Shown here piece by piece: positions 26,626-34,390 of a stretch of DNA of 45,222 bases. Below the pieces are notes generated by a model that saw nothing but the letters and a program-made list of their open reading frames with translations, had not been told where the DNA came from and did not search any database. Position numbers and translations under genes: made by a program. Each line of letters begins with the position of its first letter. The stretch's first letter is position 1. Source of the stretch: Euryarchaeota archaeon UBA175 (GTDB lineage Archaea > Thermoplasmatota > Poseidoniia > Poseidoniales > Thalassarchaeaceae); assembly GCA_002497895.1 (NCBI GenBank), contig DAFD01000084.1:1-45222 (forward strand). Direction: 5' to 3'.

Positions 26626-28629
26626 TCACTCTAGGCGCAGCGTCGCTTCACAGCCCTCACAATCTAGACGCAGGGGCCTTACGTCGGATTCAACAGGATT
26701 CGAAACGCCACACTTCGGACATTCGACGTGCGCATTGGCGCGTCTCTTACCCCCTCTGCTCTCGAGAATCTCCGAGCGCGGAGATACCAAGGCCACTGGG
26801 AATACCAGCAACATACTCGAGGCGACTACACCCAGAACGAATGGCATATCCAGCCCGAGTACGTAGAGCGCCAAAGCGAGTCCACCGAGAACTACTACTG
26901 TCAGCATCGAAGGAACCTTTGCGCGCTTTCGCGTCATCAGTAGACCCAATCCAAGAGCGAGTACTAGCATGAAGACCGAGACCATCGCCGACACAAGAGG
27001 TGAATACAACGCCCCGCCGCTCGGAACGAACTCGACACGGAAGGATTGTTCTGGATCCAACTCTTCCTCATCAATAGTGATTATTTCGAGGAGAATCCAG
27101 CGGCGGTGCTTGGCATCGATGTCCTCTGCCGCCACACCACCCAATCCTTGCAAGGCGGTAGAGCGTATCTCGACATGAAGCTCGATATCGTAGTAGATGT
27201 CATCATCACTTGGTCTGATGAAATCCTCAATCAATTGTTGTCTTTCACCCGCTTCCACCTGGTGCGATGTATCTATGGTAATCGTCACACTTTCTGAACT
27301 GAAAGAGCGAGTGTGACCCAGATCTATCGTGATGTCAGTGGGTCCAAGGTTCACTGGATTTACGCCGAGGATTGACTCGGCATCGAGGTAAAGTCCGTTG
27401 GCGAGGAAGGATTTCATGTCAGTTGCCGAGCCAATGAGGTGGCTTTGCAGGGCGGCCAATTCTGAATCATCAACTTGGGTATTGTGGAAATCAGAACTAG
27501 GAATTGAATCAGAATAGGTTCGCAAGTTCCTCCACCAGCTATTGGAAGAGAGACTATTGTTGCCGATATTGTCGAGTCCCCATCGAACCCATTGTGACAT
27601 GGATCCATCGAATTCGATAGTCACCACTCGATCTACGCTATCGCCGTCAAAGTGGGCATCCACATCCAAGGACAGACTTGTACCGCCAGTTCGCAGTGGT
27701 TCTGCTCCTGGATACCATCCTCCTGAGCCCGAACCGCCCGAACCTGCTGTGATGTCGTAGGTGCGGTTCGCCTCTATTCTGAGAGATGTTTGAGGAATTA
27801 GATGGAATTCTACGCGATAAGTTCCGGATTCGACACTCTCAGGAATTTGCCAAGCAAATGTCACTTCGACTCCGTTATTTGTTGGAGTTGCAATCGGGCT
27901 ATCTGTAATCGATGCGCTGGCCACACTCATGCCACCAGAGGAGGCTGACCACATACGGTCGCCGAAACCCGACTTGAGTAAGACGGGGAAGTAGACAAGG
28001 CGATTGTTGACACTCGGTTCCTTCATGTCGATGCTGACGATAGGGAATTTCATCGATATGCGACCTGTGTATTCATCAGTTCCCCAGACGAAGCGGATAC
28101 CTGCATCGTCACCGGGGCTGGAGAATGAGAGGCTGCGGACTGAGAAGGTGACCTTCACCTGGTCACCTTCGCGGACTTCGCCGGCTTCGACGTTAATCGG
28201 AATGACGACTTCTCCACTATTGGTCAAGAAGAGGCCGGCGCCGGCATCGCCTTCGAAGTAAGTGCTGCCGATGTTCACGCCGACGGTTGCATTGATCTGG
28301 ATACCGGCGGCGGATTCGACCTCGTATGGAATTCGAAATTCCCAAGTTGCGTCTGGATAGTCTCCTTGCAGACCCCAAGTGATGTCCCATGTGCCGATTT
28401 CGACGAGACCTTGAATCGATGGTGTGACAAATTGTTCGAATTCCTCGTCAAGGTCCGAATCGAAGGGTGAGAGAGAACCATCGTCGGCGCTGCCGAGCAG
28501 ATAGACATCGATTTCCTGCGAGTCACAACAAGTGCCGTCGGTGTCGGCAGCAGCTGGTGAATAGGGCAGACTAACGAGTAGCAACATCGCTGTTAGGAGG
28601 ACGATTCGGGACCGCTCAGCACTGCTCAT
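26626..28629 (-). CDS. Exported beta-rich protein with C-terminal membrane helices and zinc ribbon
   Basis: 667 residues from ATG 28629; an in-frame GTG at 28638 adds three residues. Signal peptide at 1-29 (IVLLTAMLLLVSLPYSPAAA). A beta-rich ectodomain follows (about 30-520). Near the C-terminus are three closely spaced hydrophobic helices (VSAMVSVFMLVLALGLGLLM; MLTVVVLGGLALALYVLGL; FVLGVVASSMLLVFPVALV), then a basic stretch and a zinc ribbon, CPKC ... CEGC. A cytoplasmic zinc ribbon on an exported protein is shared in concept with the 19000 gene. Function unknown. Its ATG overlaps (ATGA) the stop of the short upstream frame described in the findings. It faces the 25754 gene, with only 2 bases between the stops. 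Confidence 0.75.
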   Translation of the reverse strand: MSSAERSRIVLLTAMLLLVSLPYSPAAADTDGTCCDSQEIDVYLLGSADDGSLSPFDSDLDEEFEQFVTPSIQGLVEIGTWDITWGLQGDYPDATWEFRIPYEVESAAGIQINATVGVNIGSTYFEGDAGAGLFLTNSGEVVIPINVEAGEVREGDQVKVTFSVRSLSFSSPGDDAGIRFVWGTDEYTGRISMKFPIVSIDMKEPSVNNRLVYFPVLLKSGFGDRMWSASSGGMSVASASITDSPIATPTNNGVEVTFAWQIPESVESGTYRVEFHLIPQTSLRIEANRTYDITAGSGGSGSGGWYPGAEPLRTGGTSLSLDVDAHFDGDSVDRVVTIEFDGSMSQWVRWGLDNIGNNSLSSNSWWRNLRTYSDSIPSSDFHNTQVDDSELAALQSHLIGSATDMKSFLANGLYLDAESILGVNPVNLGPTDITIDLGHTRSFSSESVTITIDTSHQVEAGERQQLIEDFIRPSDDDIYYDIELHVEIRSTALQGLGGVAAEDIDAKHRRWILLEIITIDEEELDPEQSFRVEFVPSGGALYSPLVSAMVSVFMLVLALGLGLLMTRKRAKVPSMLTVVVLGGLALALYVLGLDMPFVLGVVASSMLLVFPVALVSPRSEILESRGGKRRANAHVECPKCGVSNPVESDVRPLRLDCEGCEATLRLE

Positions 28630-28751
28630 CGACCCCACTGGTTGGCTTTCTGCCCTTCAATGCGACCCTTGAGGTCCTCCTTAGAGAGCACATTCTTGCC
28701 ATCGGCGCCAAAGGCGCCGCACGCGTAGGCGAGGCCGGAAGTGGTTCTCAG
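28626..28751 (-). other. Short coding-like frame between gltX and the exported protein gene, no standard start
   Basis: A 41-codon frame fills the gap and ends in TGA overlapping the next ATG as ATGA, a common coupling arrangement. G or C is at the third position in 29 of 41 codons, as in real genes here, and the peptide reads sensibly (GADGKNVLSKEDLKGRIEGQ). The only start codons are CTG at its head and an internal GTG at 28691. The frame stays open into gltX but has no start there in the part I traced. It may be a small gene, a decayed remnant or chance. Confidence 0.3.
28703..28719. repeat. 3-nt-loop hairpin CGGCGCC-AAA-GGCGCCG
   Basis: Perfect 7-bp G/C stem, 29 bases past the gltX stop on the minus strand (loop TTT in that sense). 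No T-run follows. It lies inside the short coding-like frame, where it would encode G-A-F-G-A. Confidence 0.6.
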
Positions 28752-30463
28752 CCGTGTAGGAAGAGCATCTCGACTGGACCATCTTCTGGAATTGATTCGA
28801 TACGAGCGAAGCCGACACGCTCGAGTTGTACGATTGAAGTTTCTTTCAGATCGATATCCTCTAGCATACCTTCGCTGACTTGTAACTCCTCACCAATCGG
28901 TGTTGAAAGTCGAGCTGGGCGAGCCATCGAGCTTGGTATCCAATGGACTATTGCTCGCTTGTCGCTGCGGTCGATTGACTGGATAATGCCTGCGCCGTCA
29001 GCGATAGTGATGTCAGCGAAATCCTTCAGTCGAATTTCACCTGAGGCGTCAGCCTCATCGACCAAAATATCGCCATTCATCTTCCATTCGCGCGTGCCAG
29101 CCACATCACCGTTAGGATGGCGCGCGACAGCGAGCGTTTCAGGAATCTCATGTCCGCTCGCTACCAGCGTCAGCGAAACAGGATCTCTTACGAATGCTCG
29201 ACGCTCGCATTTCGAATCAATAATTGAGGAGTTGAACGATTCAATCGTCTGCATCGATATCGAGATATCCTTCTGAGTCAAACCCAAATCAATCCAAAAA
29301 TCACGTAACGCTTGCGAATCGAATCCACGCCGCCGTAGCGCTGCGAGTGTCGGCAAGCGCGGATCATCCCACCCCAAATATTCACCTTCGCCAATGGCCG
29401 CGCGCATACTGGATGTCGAAAATCCACCGAATTCATACACCTTCACGCGCCCCCAGTAGAGAGGTTCTGGATAGTTCCAGCCAAAGTGTTCGTAGAGCAG
29501 TGTTTGCTTACGGGTCGAGTCCATCAAATCCTTTCCACGGACGATGTGAGTGACTCCCTGAAGATGGTCCTCAATTGCGCTCTGGAAGTCGAGTAGGGGC
29601 CAGACCTTGTAGGTGTCACCGACCATTGGATGAGGTGTGTGTTGGATACGCAAAGCAGGCCAATCTCGCAGAGCAGGGTTAGGGAGGTCCAAATCGGTCT
29701 TGACTCGCACTACTGCTTCGCCTTCTGCAAGTTTTCCATCGTTCATCGCTGACCAGTCGGATAGATTTGTTTCGACGCTTCTAGTGCGACAAGAGCAGGC
29801 TTGTGAAGCGTCGCGCAGGGCTTTGAATTCGGCGGCTGAGCAGCGGCAGACGTAGCCGAAGCCGCCTTCGAGCATTTTCGTTGCGTGGTCGAGGTAGATG
29901 GGCATTCTTTCGCTTGCTCGGATGATGATGTCGGCAGGACGACCAGCGAGCCATTCGTATTCTGCTTCGATCCATCCGTATGCTTCTGGCATAGGTGGTT
30001 TGACTCGGGTATCTGTATCATCGAAGCGTAGGACGACCTTTCCTTCGTACATTCGGGCGTATTCTGAGTTGGTTGCGACACCACGGGCGTGGCCGATTGT
30101 TAGTGGCCCGTTGGGGTTTGGTGCAAAGCGCAGGATGACTTCGCCTTGCGTGGCATTTGGAAGTGGCTTGAGTCCTGTACGCTTCTGTTGCTTTTGGCGC
30201 TCGAGGGCTTCAGGATTTGTTGCTGCGAGTGCCTCTCTGACGGCTTCAACGCCGCTGGTTGAGGCCATCTCGTTGGCGGCGTCTACTTCGGCTTCGACGA
30301 GAGATTTGAGCTCTCGAGCTCTCGACCGGAGGTCCGCACGCTCACCGAGGAGTCGGCCGAGGACTGAGCCGGCTTGACCGGCTCCATCGTATTCCACTGC
30401 ATTTTGCAGGGCATACTTGCGGACCGTTGCAACGGTCTCTGTATCCCACCCGGAATCCGTCAT
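28748..30463 (-). CDS. gltX: Glutamyl-tRNA synthetase, archaeal type
   Basis: 571 residues from ATG 30463; the frame runs on to 30616, but that extension overlaps rnhB and is Arg/Ser-rich and unlike the family. Class I signature FAPNPNGPLTIGHARG (HIGH motif) is near 115-125. The KMSKS position near 345-350 reads FSTSSMR, followed by the GlnRS/archaeal-GluRS hallmark YLGWDDPRLPTL and ALRRRGF. The C-terminal half is the beta-barrel anticodon-binding region of the archaeal/GlnRS type. It charges tRNA-Glu and, in archaea that use GatDE or GatCAB, may serve only tRNA-Glu or misacylate tRNA-Gln; this cannot be told here. A Cys pair (CRCSAAEF ... ACSCRTR) is present in the insertion. A hairpin sits at the usual ribosome-site position. 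Confidence 0.95.
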   Translation of the reverse strand: MTDSGWDTETVATVRKYALQNAVEYDGAGQAGSVLGRLLGERADLRSRARELKSLVEAEVDAANEMASTSGVEAVREALAATNPEALERQKQQKRTGLKPLPNATQGEVILRFAPNPNGPLTIGHARGVATNSEYARMYEGKVVLRFDDTDTRVKPPMPEAYGWIEAEYEWLAGRPADIIIRASERMPIYLDHATKMLEGGFGYVCRCSAAEFKALRDASQACSCRTRSVETNLSDWSAMNDGKLAEGEAVVRVKTDLDLPNPALRDWPALRIQHTPHPMVGDTYKVWPLLDFQSAIEDHLQGVTHIVRGKDLMDSTRKQTLLYEHFGWNYPEPLYWGRVKVYEFGGFSTSSMRAAIGEGEYLGWDDPRLPTLAALRRRGFDSQALRDFWIDLGLTQKDISISMQTIESFNSSIIDSKCERRAFVRDPVSLTLVASGHEIPETLAVARHPNGDVAGTREWKMNGDILVDEADASGEIRLKDFADITIADGAGIIQSIDRSDKRAIVHWIPSSMARPARLSTPIGEELQVSEGMLEDIDLKETSIVQLERVGFARIESIPEDGPVEMLFLHG

Positions 30464-30467
30464 GCTA

Positions 30468-30484
30468 TCGGGCCTACGGCCCGA
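30468..30484. repeat. 3-nt-loop hairpin TCGGGCC-TAC-GGCCCGA between rnhB and gltX
   Basis: Perfect 7-bp stem, 21 bases past the rnhB stop and only 4 bases before the gltX ATG on the minus strand. It replaces any Shine-Dalgarno sequence there. It could be a 3' element of rnhB or a control on gltX translation. Confidence 0.6.
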
Positions 30485-30504
30485 AGTGAGGCATTTGACG
30501 CTTC

Positions 30505-31248
30505 TCACGATGACCAGTCGTCGAGTGATGATTGCACGACGGCACCCCCACTCGCCGAACGCACTGGAACTGGGGTGCCGTGAGTGGCTGACCAGATGTC
30601 TGAGACGGTAGCCCAACTCCAGCGAAGACAGTCGTGTGGTTTGCCATTTGTGAGCAGGTGTTCGACTGCTTTTCGGGTCCTCAAATCTGAGGGATAACCT
30701 GACCCGATGTCGAGCCCGGTTCGCGTCGAAATCTCGTGAATTGCAGCATCACGGGTGACTTTGGCAAGAATCGAGGCTCCACCAGCGGCCAAGTCAGAGG
30801 AATCCATACCGTGTCTAGCTTCGACATCCCAATCCAACCAATTCTCACCGAGGGCTGAAGTCAGGCGACGAGCAAATCTCTGCTCATCGACATCACAGGC
30901 ATCGGCTCGAATGACGCCAGCCTTAGCGGAGAGTGCTGTTGCTTCGATGGCTTCAGCGAATAATTCGATTTCGAGGCTGTTCAGGTCCGAGGTCTGGCTA
31001 TTGATGTCGATACGACTTGGTTGGCAGATCACTAAGCCTGATCGCCAACGACCCTCGGTGACTCGGCTAACAATCTCGGCTTCTATTCGCTCGCGTTCAG
31101 TCACAGAGAGGTCCTTCGAATCTTTGACACCGAGCTCGCGTAATTCCTCGACATCTGTTGCCCGAATCGCAAGAGCCCCGACTACCAGAGGTCCGATTAC
31201 AGGGCCTCGTCCAGCCTCATCGACACCGATGATCCACTCGTCACTCAC
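30505..31248 (-). CDS. rnhB: Ribonuclease HII
   Basis: 247 residues with GTG start. The opening WIIGVDEAGRGPVIGPLVV carries the first two metal ligands, Asp10 and Glu11. Further acids are at Asp116/Asp119 (RADACDVDEQRF) and Asp149 (HGMDSSD), followed by the conserved GGASILAKVTRD. It cuts the RNA strand of RNA-DNA hybrids, including single ribonucleotides left in DNA. Length is normal. It is 15 bases downstream of the SGNH-like surface gene on the same strand and 41 bases before gltX. Confidence 0.95.
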   Translation of the reverse strand: MSDEWIIGVDEAGRGPVIGPLVVGALAIRATDVEELRELGVKDSKDLSVTERERIEAEIVSRVTEGRWRSGLVICQPSRIDINSQTSDLNSLEIELFAEAIEATALSAKAGVIRADACDVDEQRFARRLTSALGENWLDWDVEARHGMDSSDLAAGGASILAKVTRDAAIHEISTRTGLDIGSGYPSDLRTRKAVEHLLTNGKPHDCLRWSWATVSDIWSATHGTPVPVRSASGGAVVQSSLDDWSS

Positions 31249-31263
31249 GCTTCTTCGGCTGCT

Positions 31264-34101
31264 TCAAGGGTCTTCATCATCGCGCAAGTCGCGACCGAGT
31301 GAATCCAATCTTTCATCAAAATCATCGAGGTCGAGGACGATATTCTCTGGATGAATAATATCGCTCTCTTGTAATTGGTCAGCCATCTCTATGGCATCTT
31401 GGATCGCATCTTCTGCCTGAGTCTCATCCAATAATTCTCCAGCCTTCCCGACAACAGCAGTGTCTGGCGCAGGTGCAACATCTCTCGAATGGTCGCCCGA
31501 CTTCTCAATGAAGTCGGCGCGGAATGATGCGACATCGGTCGTCGGGCTCTCAATTATCTCCGGAATCTCCTCGCCACCTTCTTCGAACTTGGCCATCCAA
31601 TCACCAACCTCCTCAACGACGACCTCAGGATTTTGTTTGCGATAGTACTCACGGTCTGCCTCGATTCTATGACGAATTGCCATAGCAACAGCAACCATAC
31701 CCACCAGACTAACTGTTACAATCAGAATCGTTTGCAACCATCGCTGCAAGAACACGCTGAACGCTGATGGCTCGTCAGGCTCAACTGGCGTAGTCGGTTC
31801 AGCACCATCTATTGCAGCAGCATGCTCGATAACATGCATTACAGATGGATCTCGGACTGAACGGACCTCTACAGTGAGAACCACATCAGCTGCGATTGGG
31901 ACTTCTTCTGGAACATCCATCCAGACCTCGAAGATTACGACTCCATCAATCGGTACATCCAGAATCTCAAACGAGCGAGTATCACCATTCGTCGTGTGAC
32001 TGTCTGAACCCTCTGGAGCGACGACCCCAAATGCAGTGAAATCGGTGCATTCGAGACTGACAACTAATCCATCGGGACTATTTCCAATATTGTGCATTTC
32101 CCAGAATCCAGTGAGCCGACCATCGACCACTTCTGCATCTGCTCGGACCACCTCCCAAGCGTGTACTGCGGCAATACTGACTTCAAACGACACCTCTGCA
32201 GGAACCCAACCATCAACCTCCACTTCGATGGTTACTTCACCGCTCAAACCTGCCGTCAGACCGACCGCGGTCCAAGCGGTGACATCGATTCCGTGAACTC
32301 TTTGTCCAGGTCCGAGGTATCGCGTGTAGTCAGAGATGTTGACGGCCAGCCAATCGGGCTGGTCTACCACACTGAGATTGAAGAGGAATGCGGCATCACC
32401 CGTATTTTCGATGAATAGCTCGACGAGGCACCAGTCACCTGGGTTAACATCGAACAGACAATCCACGTCCGTCAGGCCCAGATCACCACCCGAACGTGGG
32501 ACGATACTAATCGACTGATTCAGTCGCTGGGTTTCCTGAACTCCATCAGCCCAAACTTGGATCATCATATCCAGCCGACCAATGGTGCGGGTCGGTGATT
32601 CGACTTGCATCCGCACCGTTGCGCTCTCGCCGGGAGCCATGTCGTCTAGGCCGGCACGGTCGTAGACGATTGCTGTCCATCCGTCATGGGCGAAGGAGTA
32701 GCCTGGTGTTGCAACCGGGGAACCATTCTCGTCGACAGCAGCGATATTGATGCCGAGCGAATTGCGAGAGTTTCCTATGTTGCGTAGGACGAATTCGAGG
32801 TCGACGATTCCACCGGGTTCAATCGATGCGCTGCCGCCCCCTTCGATGATTTCCATTCCTTTCCATTCACCGTAGCGCATCGAGAAATTCCACCAATCCT
32901 CATTGCCAGTATGGTCGCCGACCAAACTGACACTGAAATCATGAATCGAATCGGCAAGCGGCGCTCCATTCTCAACAACTGGTGCGGTGACTGAAAACTG
33001 CAACCACTGAACCTCATCGCTAGGCGCCTCGAATGAATTACCAACGCCCGGGCTGGTGGGGTAATTCCATGAAATCTCCCAATCGGATGGTCCTGTAACC
33101 GCTACCAACGCCGTAGTATCTATCTCAGCCAGATTGGTAAAATTCACCCCAACTCCAATCGTTAAGCCGGGGTCGATATTGAACACCGAACCAGATTCGA
33201 CCCCGAATTCAACTCCAGGATCTTCGTATTGCCAAGGATAGGTGAGTCCAGCCTCCAAAGAGGAGTTGAGCACTGTGTGGTCAGCCCATTCTTGCAGTGC
33301 GAGGGTTCGAGTCGCATTGATTCCTCCAGTCGAGGGTAGTCCAACCGAAGGCAATCCGGTCATTGAGACATGAATTACACAAGCCGCCAGATAGGTTCCT
33401 TGAATCGATGGATGCTTGCCATCCGAGGCGTAAAGGTCTGAGAAAATTGTGTAGTTAGCGGTCGGGTTGTTGAGTGAATCATGGATGTTCTCGTGAGCCA
33501 TTCCGACTGGAGCTACGAATACGGGTCGCTCGCCGGTAGAGAGGTTCTCCGCGAACGCGAGATAACCGGTTTTCAGATGATCTTGCATTGTCGAGAAATC
33601 AGGAAACCGCCATTGATTACTCTCGTCTCCAAATCGATAACCCCATGTCATCATGAAGAAGGTATCACCACCTTCTGCTTCGACCAACGTATCGATGATT
33701 TCTGCGCCAGCGAGGCTATCTTGCCAATATGATGAGCTGGTTGGGAATCCTGGAACTTGACTTTGACCCTGTAGGATGACAAAATCGTGGGAGTCACGGA
33801 GAGTATCGTACCATGAGGTCCCCTCAATCTCAGCTTGTTCTCCGTGCCAGGCCAGAGTCTTGCCTCCGCTGGTCAAGGCTTGGACATCTGGGTCCAAGCC
33901 GGCAGCGTCGAGCAAATTGTTCACGCGTACGTGTAACTGATTGTTTGAAGTGTAGGAATTTCCCAACATGACAATGTCAAGTGTCGATTGGCCTAATTGG
34001 CTTGATTCAGCCTTTGTCGCATCCTCCGAAAGTAGGCTCGGCGAAGCCAAAGATGTCAGAAACACGAAAACTAGAATCAGAGCCATTCCACGCTCTCGCA
34101 T
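31264..34101 (-). CDS. Exported SGNH-like hydrolase with Ig/NEW3-like domains, C-terminal anchor and acidic tail
   Basis: 945 residues. A signal peptide covers about 1-26 (ALILVFVFLTSLASPSLL). Residues about 40-260 resemble DUF4886/SGNH hydrolases: nucleophile Ser49 in VMLGNSYTSNNQ, block FVILQGQSQVP, and the Asp227/His230 pair in DGKHPSIQG. Such enzymes remove acetyl or other esters from glycans. About 290-790 is a chain of beta-sandwich modules of the NEW3/CARDB kind (recurring 'NIGNS', 'NTGDAAF'). A membrane helix follows at about 797-817 (LQTILIVTVSLVGMVAVAMA), then about 120 acidic cytoplasmic residues. It would work outside the cell on particulate polysaccharide. It heads the run SGNH-rnhB-gltX on the minus strand. 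Confidence 0.83.
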   Translation of the reverse strand: MRERGMALILVFVFLTSLASPSLLSEDATKAESSQLGQSTLDIVMLGNSYTSNNQLHVRVNNLLDAAGLDPDVQALTSGGKTLAWHGEQAEIEGTSWYDTLRDSHDFVILQGQSQVPGFPTSSSYWQDSLAGAEIIDTLVEAEGGDTFFMMTWGYRFGDESNQWRFPDFSTMQDHLKTGYLAFAENLSTGERPVFVAPVGMAHENIHDSLNNPTANYTIFSDLYASDGKHPSIQGTYLAACVIHVSMTGLPSVGLPSTGGINATRTLALQEWADHTVLNSSLEAGLTYPWQYEDPGVEFGVESGSVFNIDPGLTIGVGVNFTNLAEIDTTALVAVTGPSDWEISWNYPTSPGVGNSFEAPSDEVQWLQFSVTAPVVENGAPLADSIHDFSVSLVGDHTGNEDWWNFSMRYGEWKGMEIIEGGGSASIEPGGIVDLEFVLRNIGNSRNSLGINIAAVDENGSPVATPGYSFAHDGWTAIVYDRAGLDDMAPGESATVRMQVESPTRTIGRLDMMIQVWADGVQETQRLNQSISIVPRSGGDLGLTDVDCLFDVNPGDWCLVELFIENTGDAAFLFNLSVVDQPDWLAVNISDYTRYLGPGQRVHGIDVTAWTAVGLTAGLSGEVTIEVEVDGWVPAEVSFEVSIAAVHAWEVVRADAEVVDGRLTGFWEMHNIGNSPDGLVVSLECTDFTAFGVVAPEGSDSHTTNGDTRSFEILDVPIDGVVIFEVWMDVPEEVPIAADVVLTVEVRSVRDPSVMHVIEHAAAIDGAEPTTPVEPDEPSAFSVFLQRWLQTILIVTVSLVGMVAVAMAIRHRIEADREYYRKQNPEVVVEEVGDWMAKFEEGGEEIPEIIESPTTDVASFRADFIEKSGDHSRDVAPAPDTAVVGKAGELLDETQAEDAIQDAIEMADQLQESDIIHPENIVLDLDDFDERLDSLGRDLRDDEDP

Positions 34102-34195
34102 AGCCGACGCTCATCGTTCTCGTCTTTGATTCCTACCCTTAGTTGATGATTCGGGGTGGCGAAGAGTCTATCGAGTGAGGTGCTGTTCGCCGCTT

Positions 34196-34381
34196 ATGGC
34201 GTCCAAGTGGCCATTTGGGAAAAAAACCGCCCCCCCGAAGAAGATAGTAAAGCCGAAGGAAGTTGAGGTTGTTGAGTACGAGCGAAAGAAAGACACCTCT
34301 CAGAAGGATTTGATTGAGGACAAAAGCCACCTCAAAAAGAAGTCCTTCATCGATGCGATGGCACTTCTCGGCGACGATTAG
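34196..34381 (+). CDS. Tiny basic protein of unknown function
   Basis: 61 residues from ATG 34196 (a GTG at 34175 is in frame). It begins MASKWPFGKK and is Lys-rich throughout, ending FIDAMALLGDD. No membrane helix. It stops 9 bases before the pheT stop and sits divergent from the SGNH gene, filling an otherwise empty gap, and its codon use looks coding. No family recognised; the basic head suggests nucleic-acid or ribosome contact. Confidence 0.5.
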   Translation: MASKWPFGKKTAPPKKIVKPKEVEVVEYERKKDTSQKDLIEDKSHLKKKSFIDAMALLGDD

Positions 34382-34390
34382 AATTGCTGA

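Noticed and set aside
30464..30616. 51-codon N-terminal extension of gltX
   Set aside because: It overlaps rnhB, contains the intergenic hairpin and does not resemble GltX N-termini; ATG 30463 gives a usual start.
34139..34330. 63-residue minus-strand frame overlapping the tiny basic gene
   Set aside because: It uses the antisense of the Lys-rich coding sequence and has a hydrophobic, phase-shifted composition with no ribosome site; the plus frame has better codon use.
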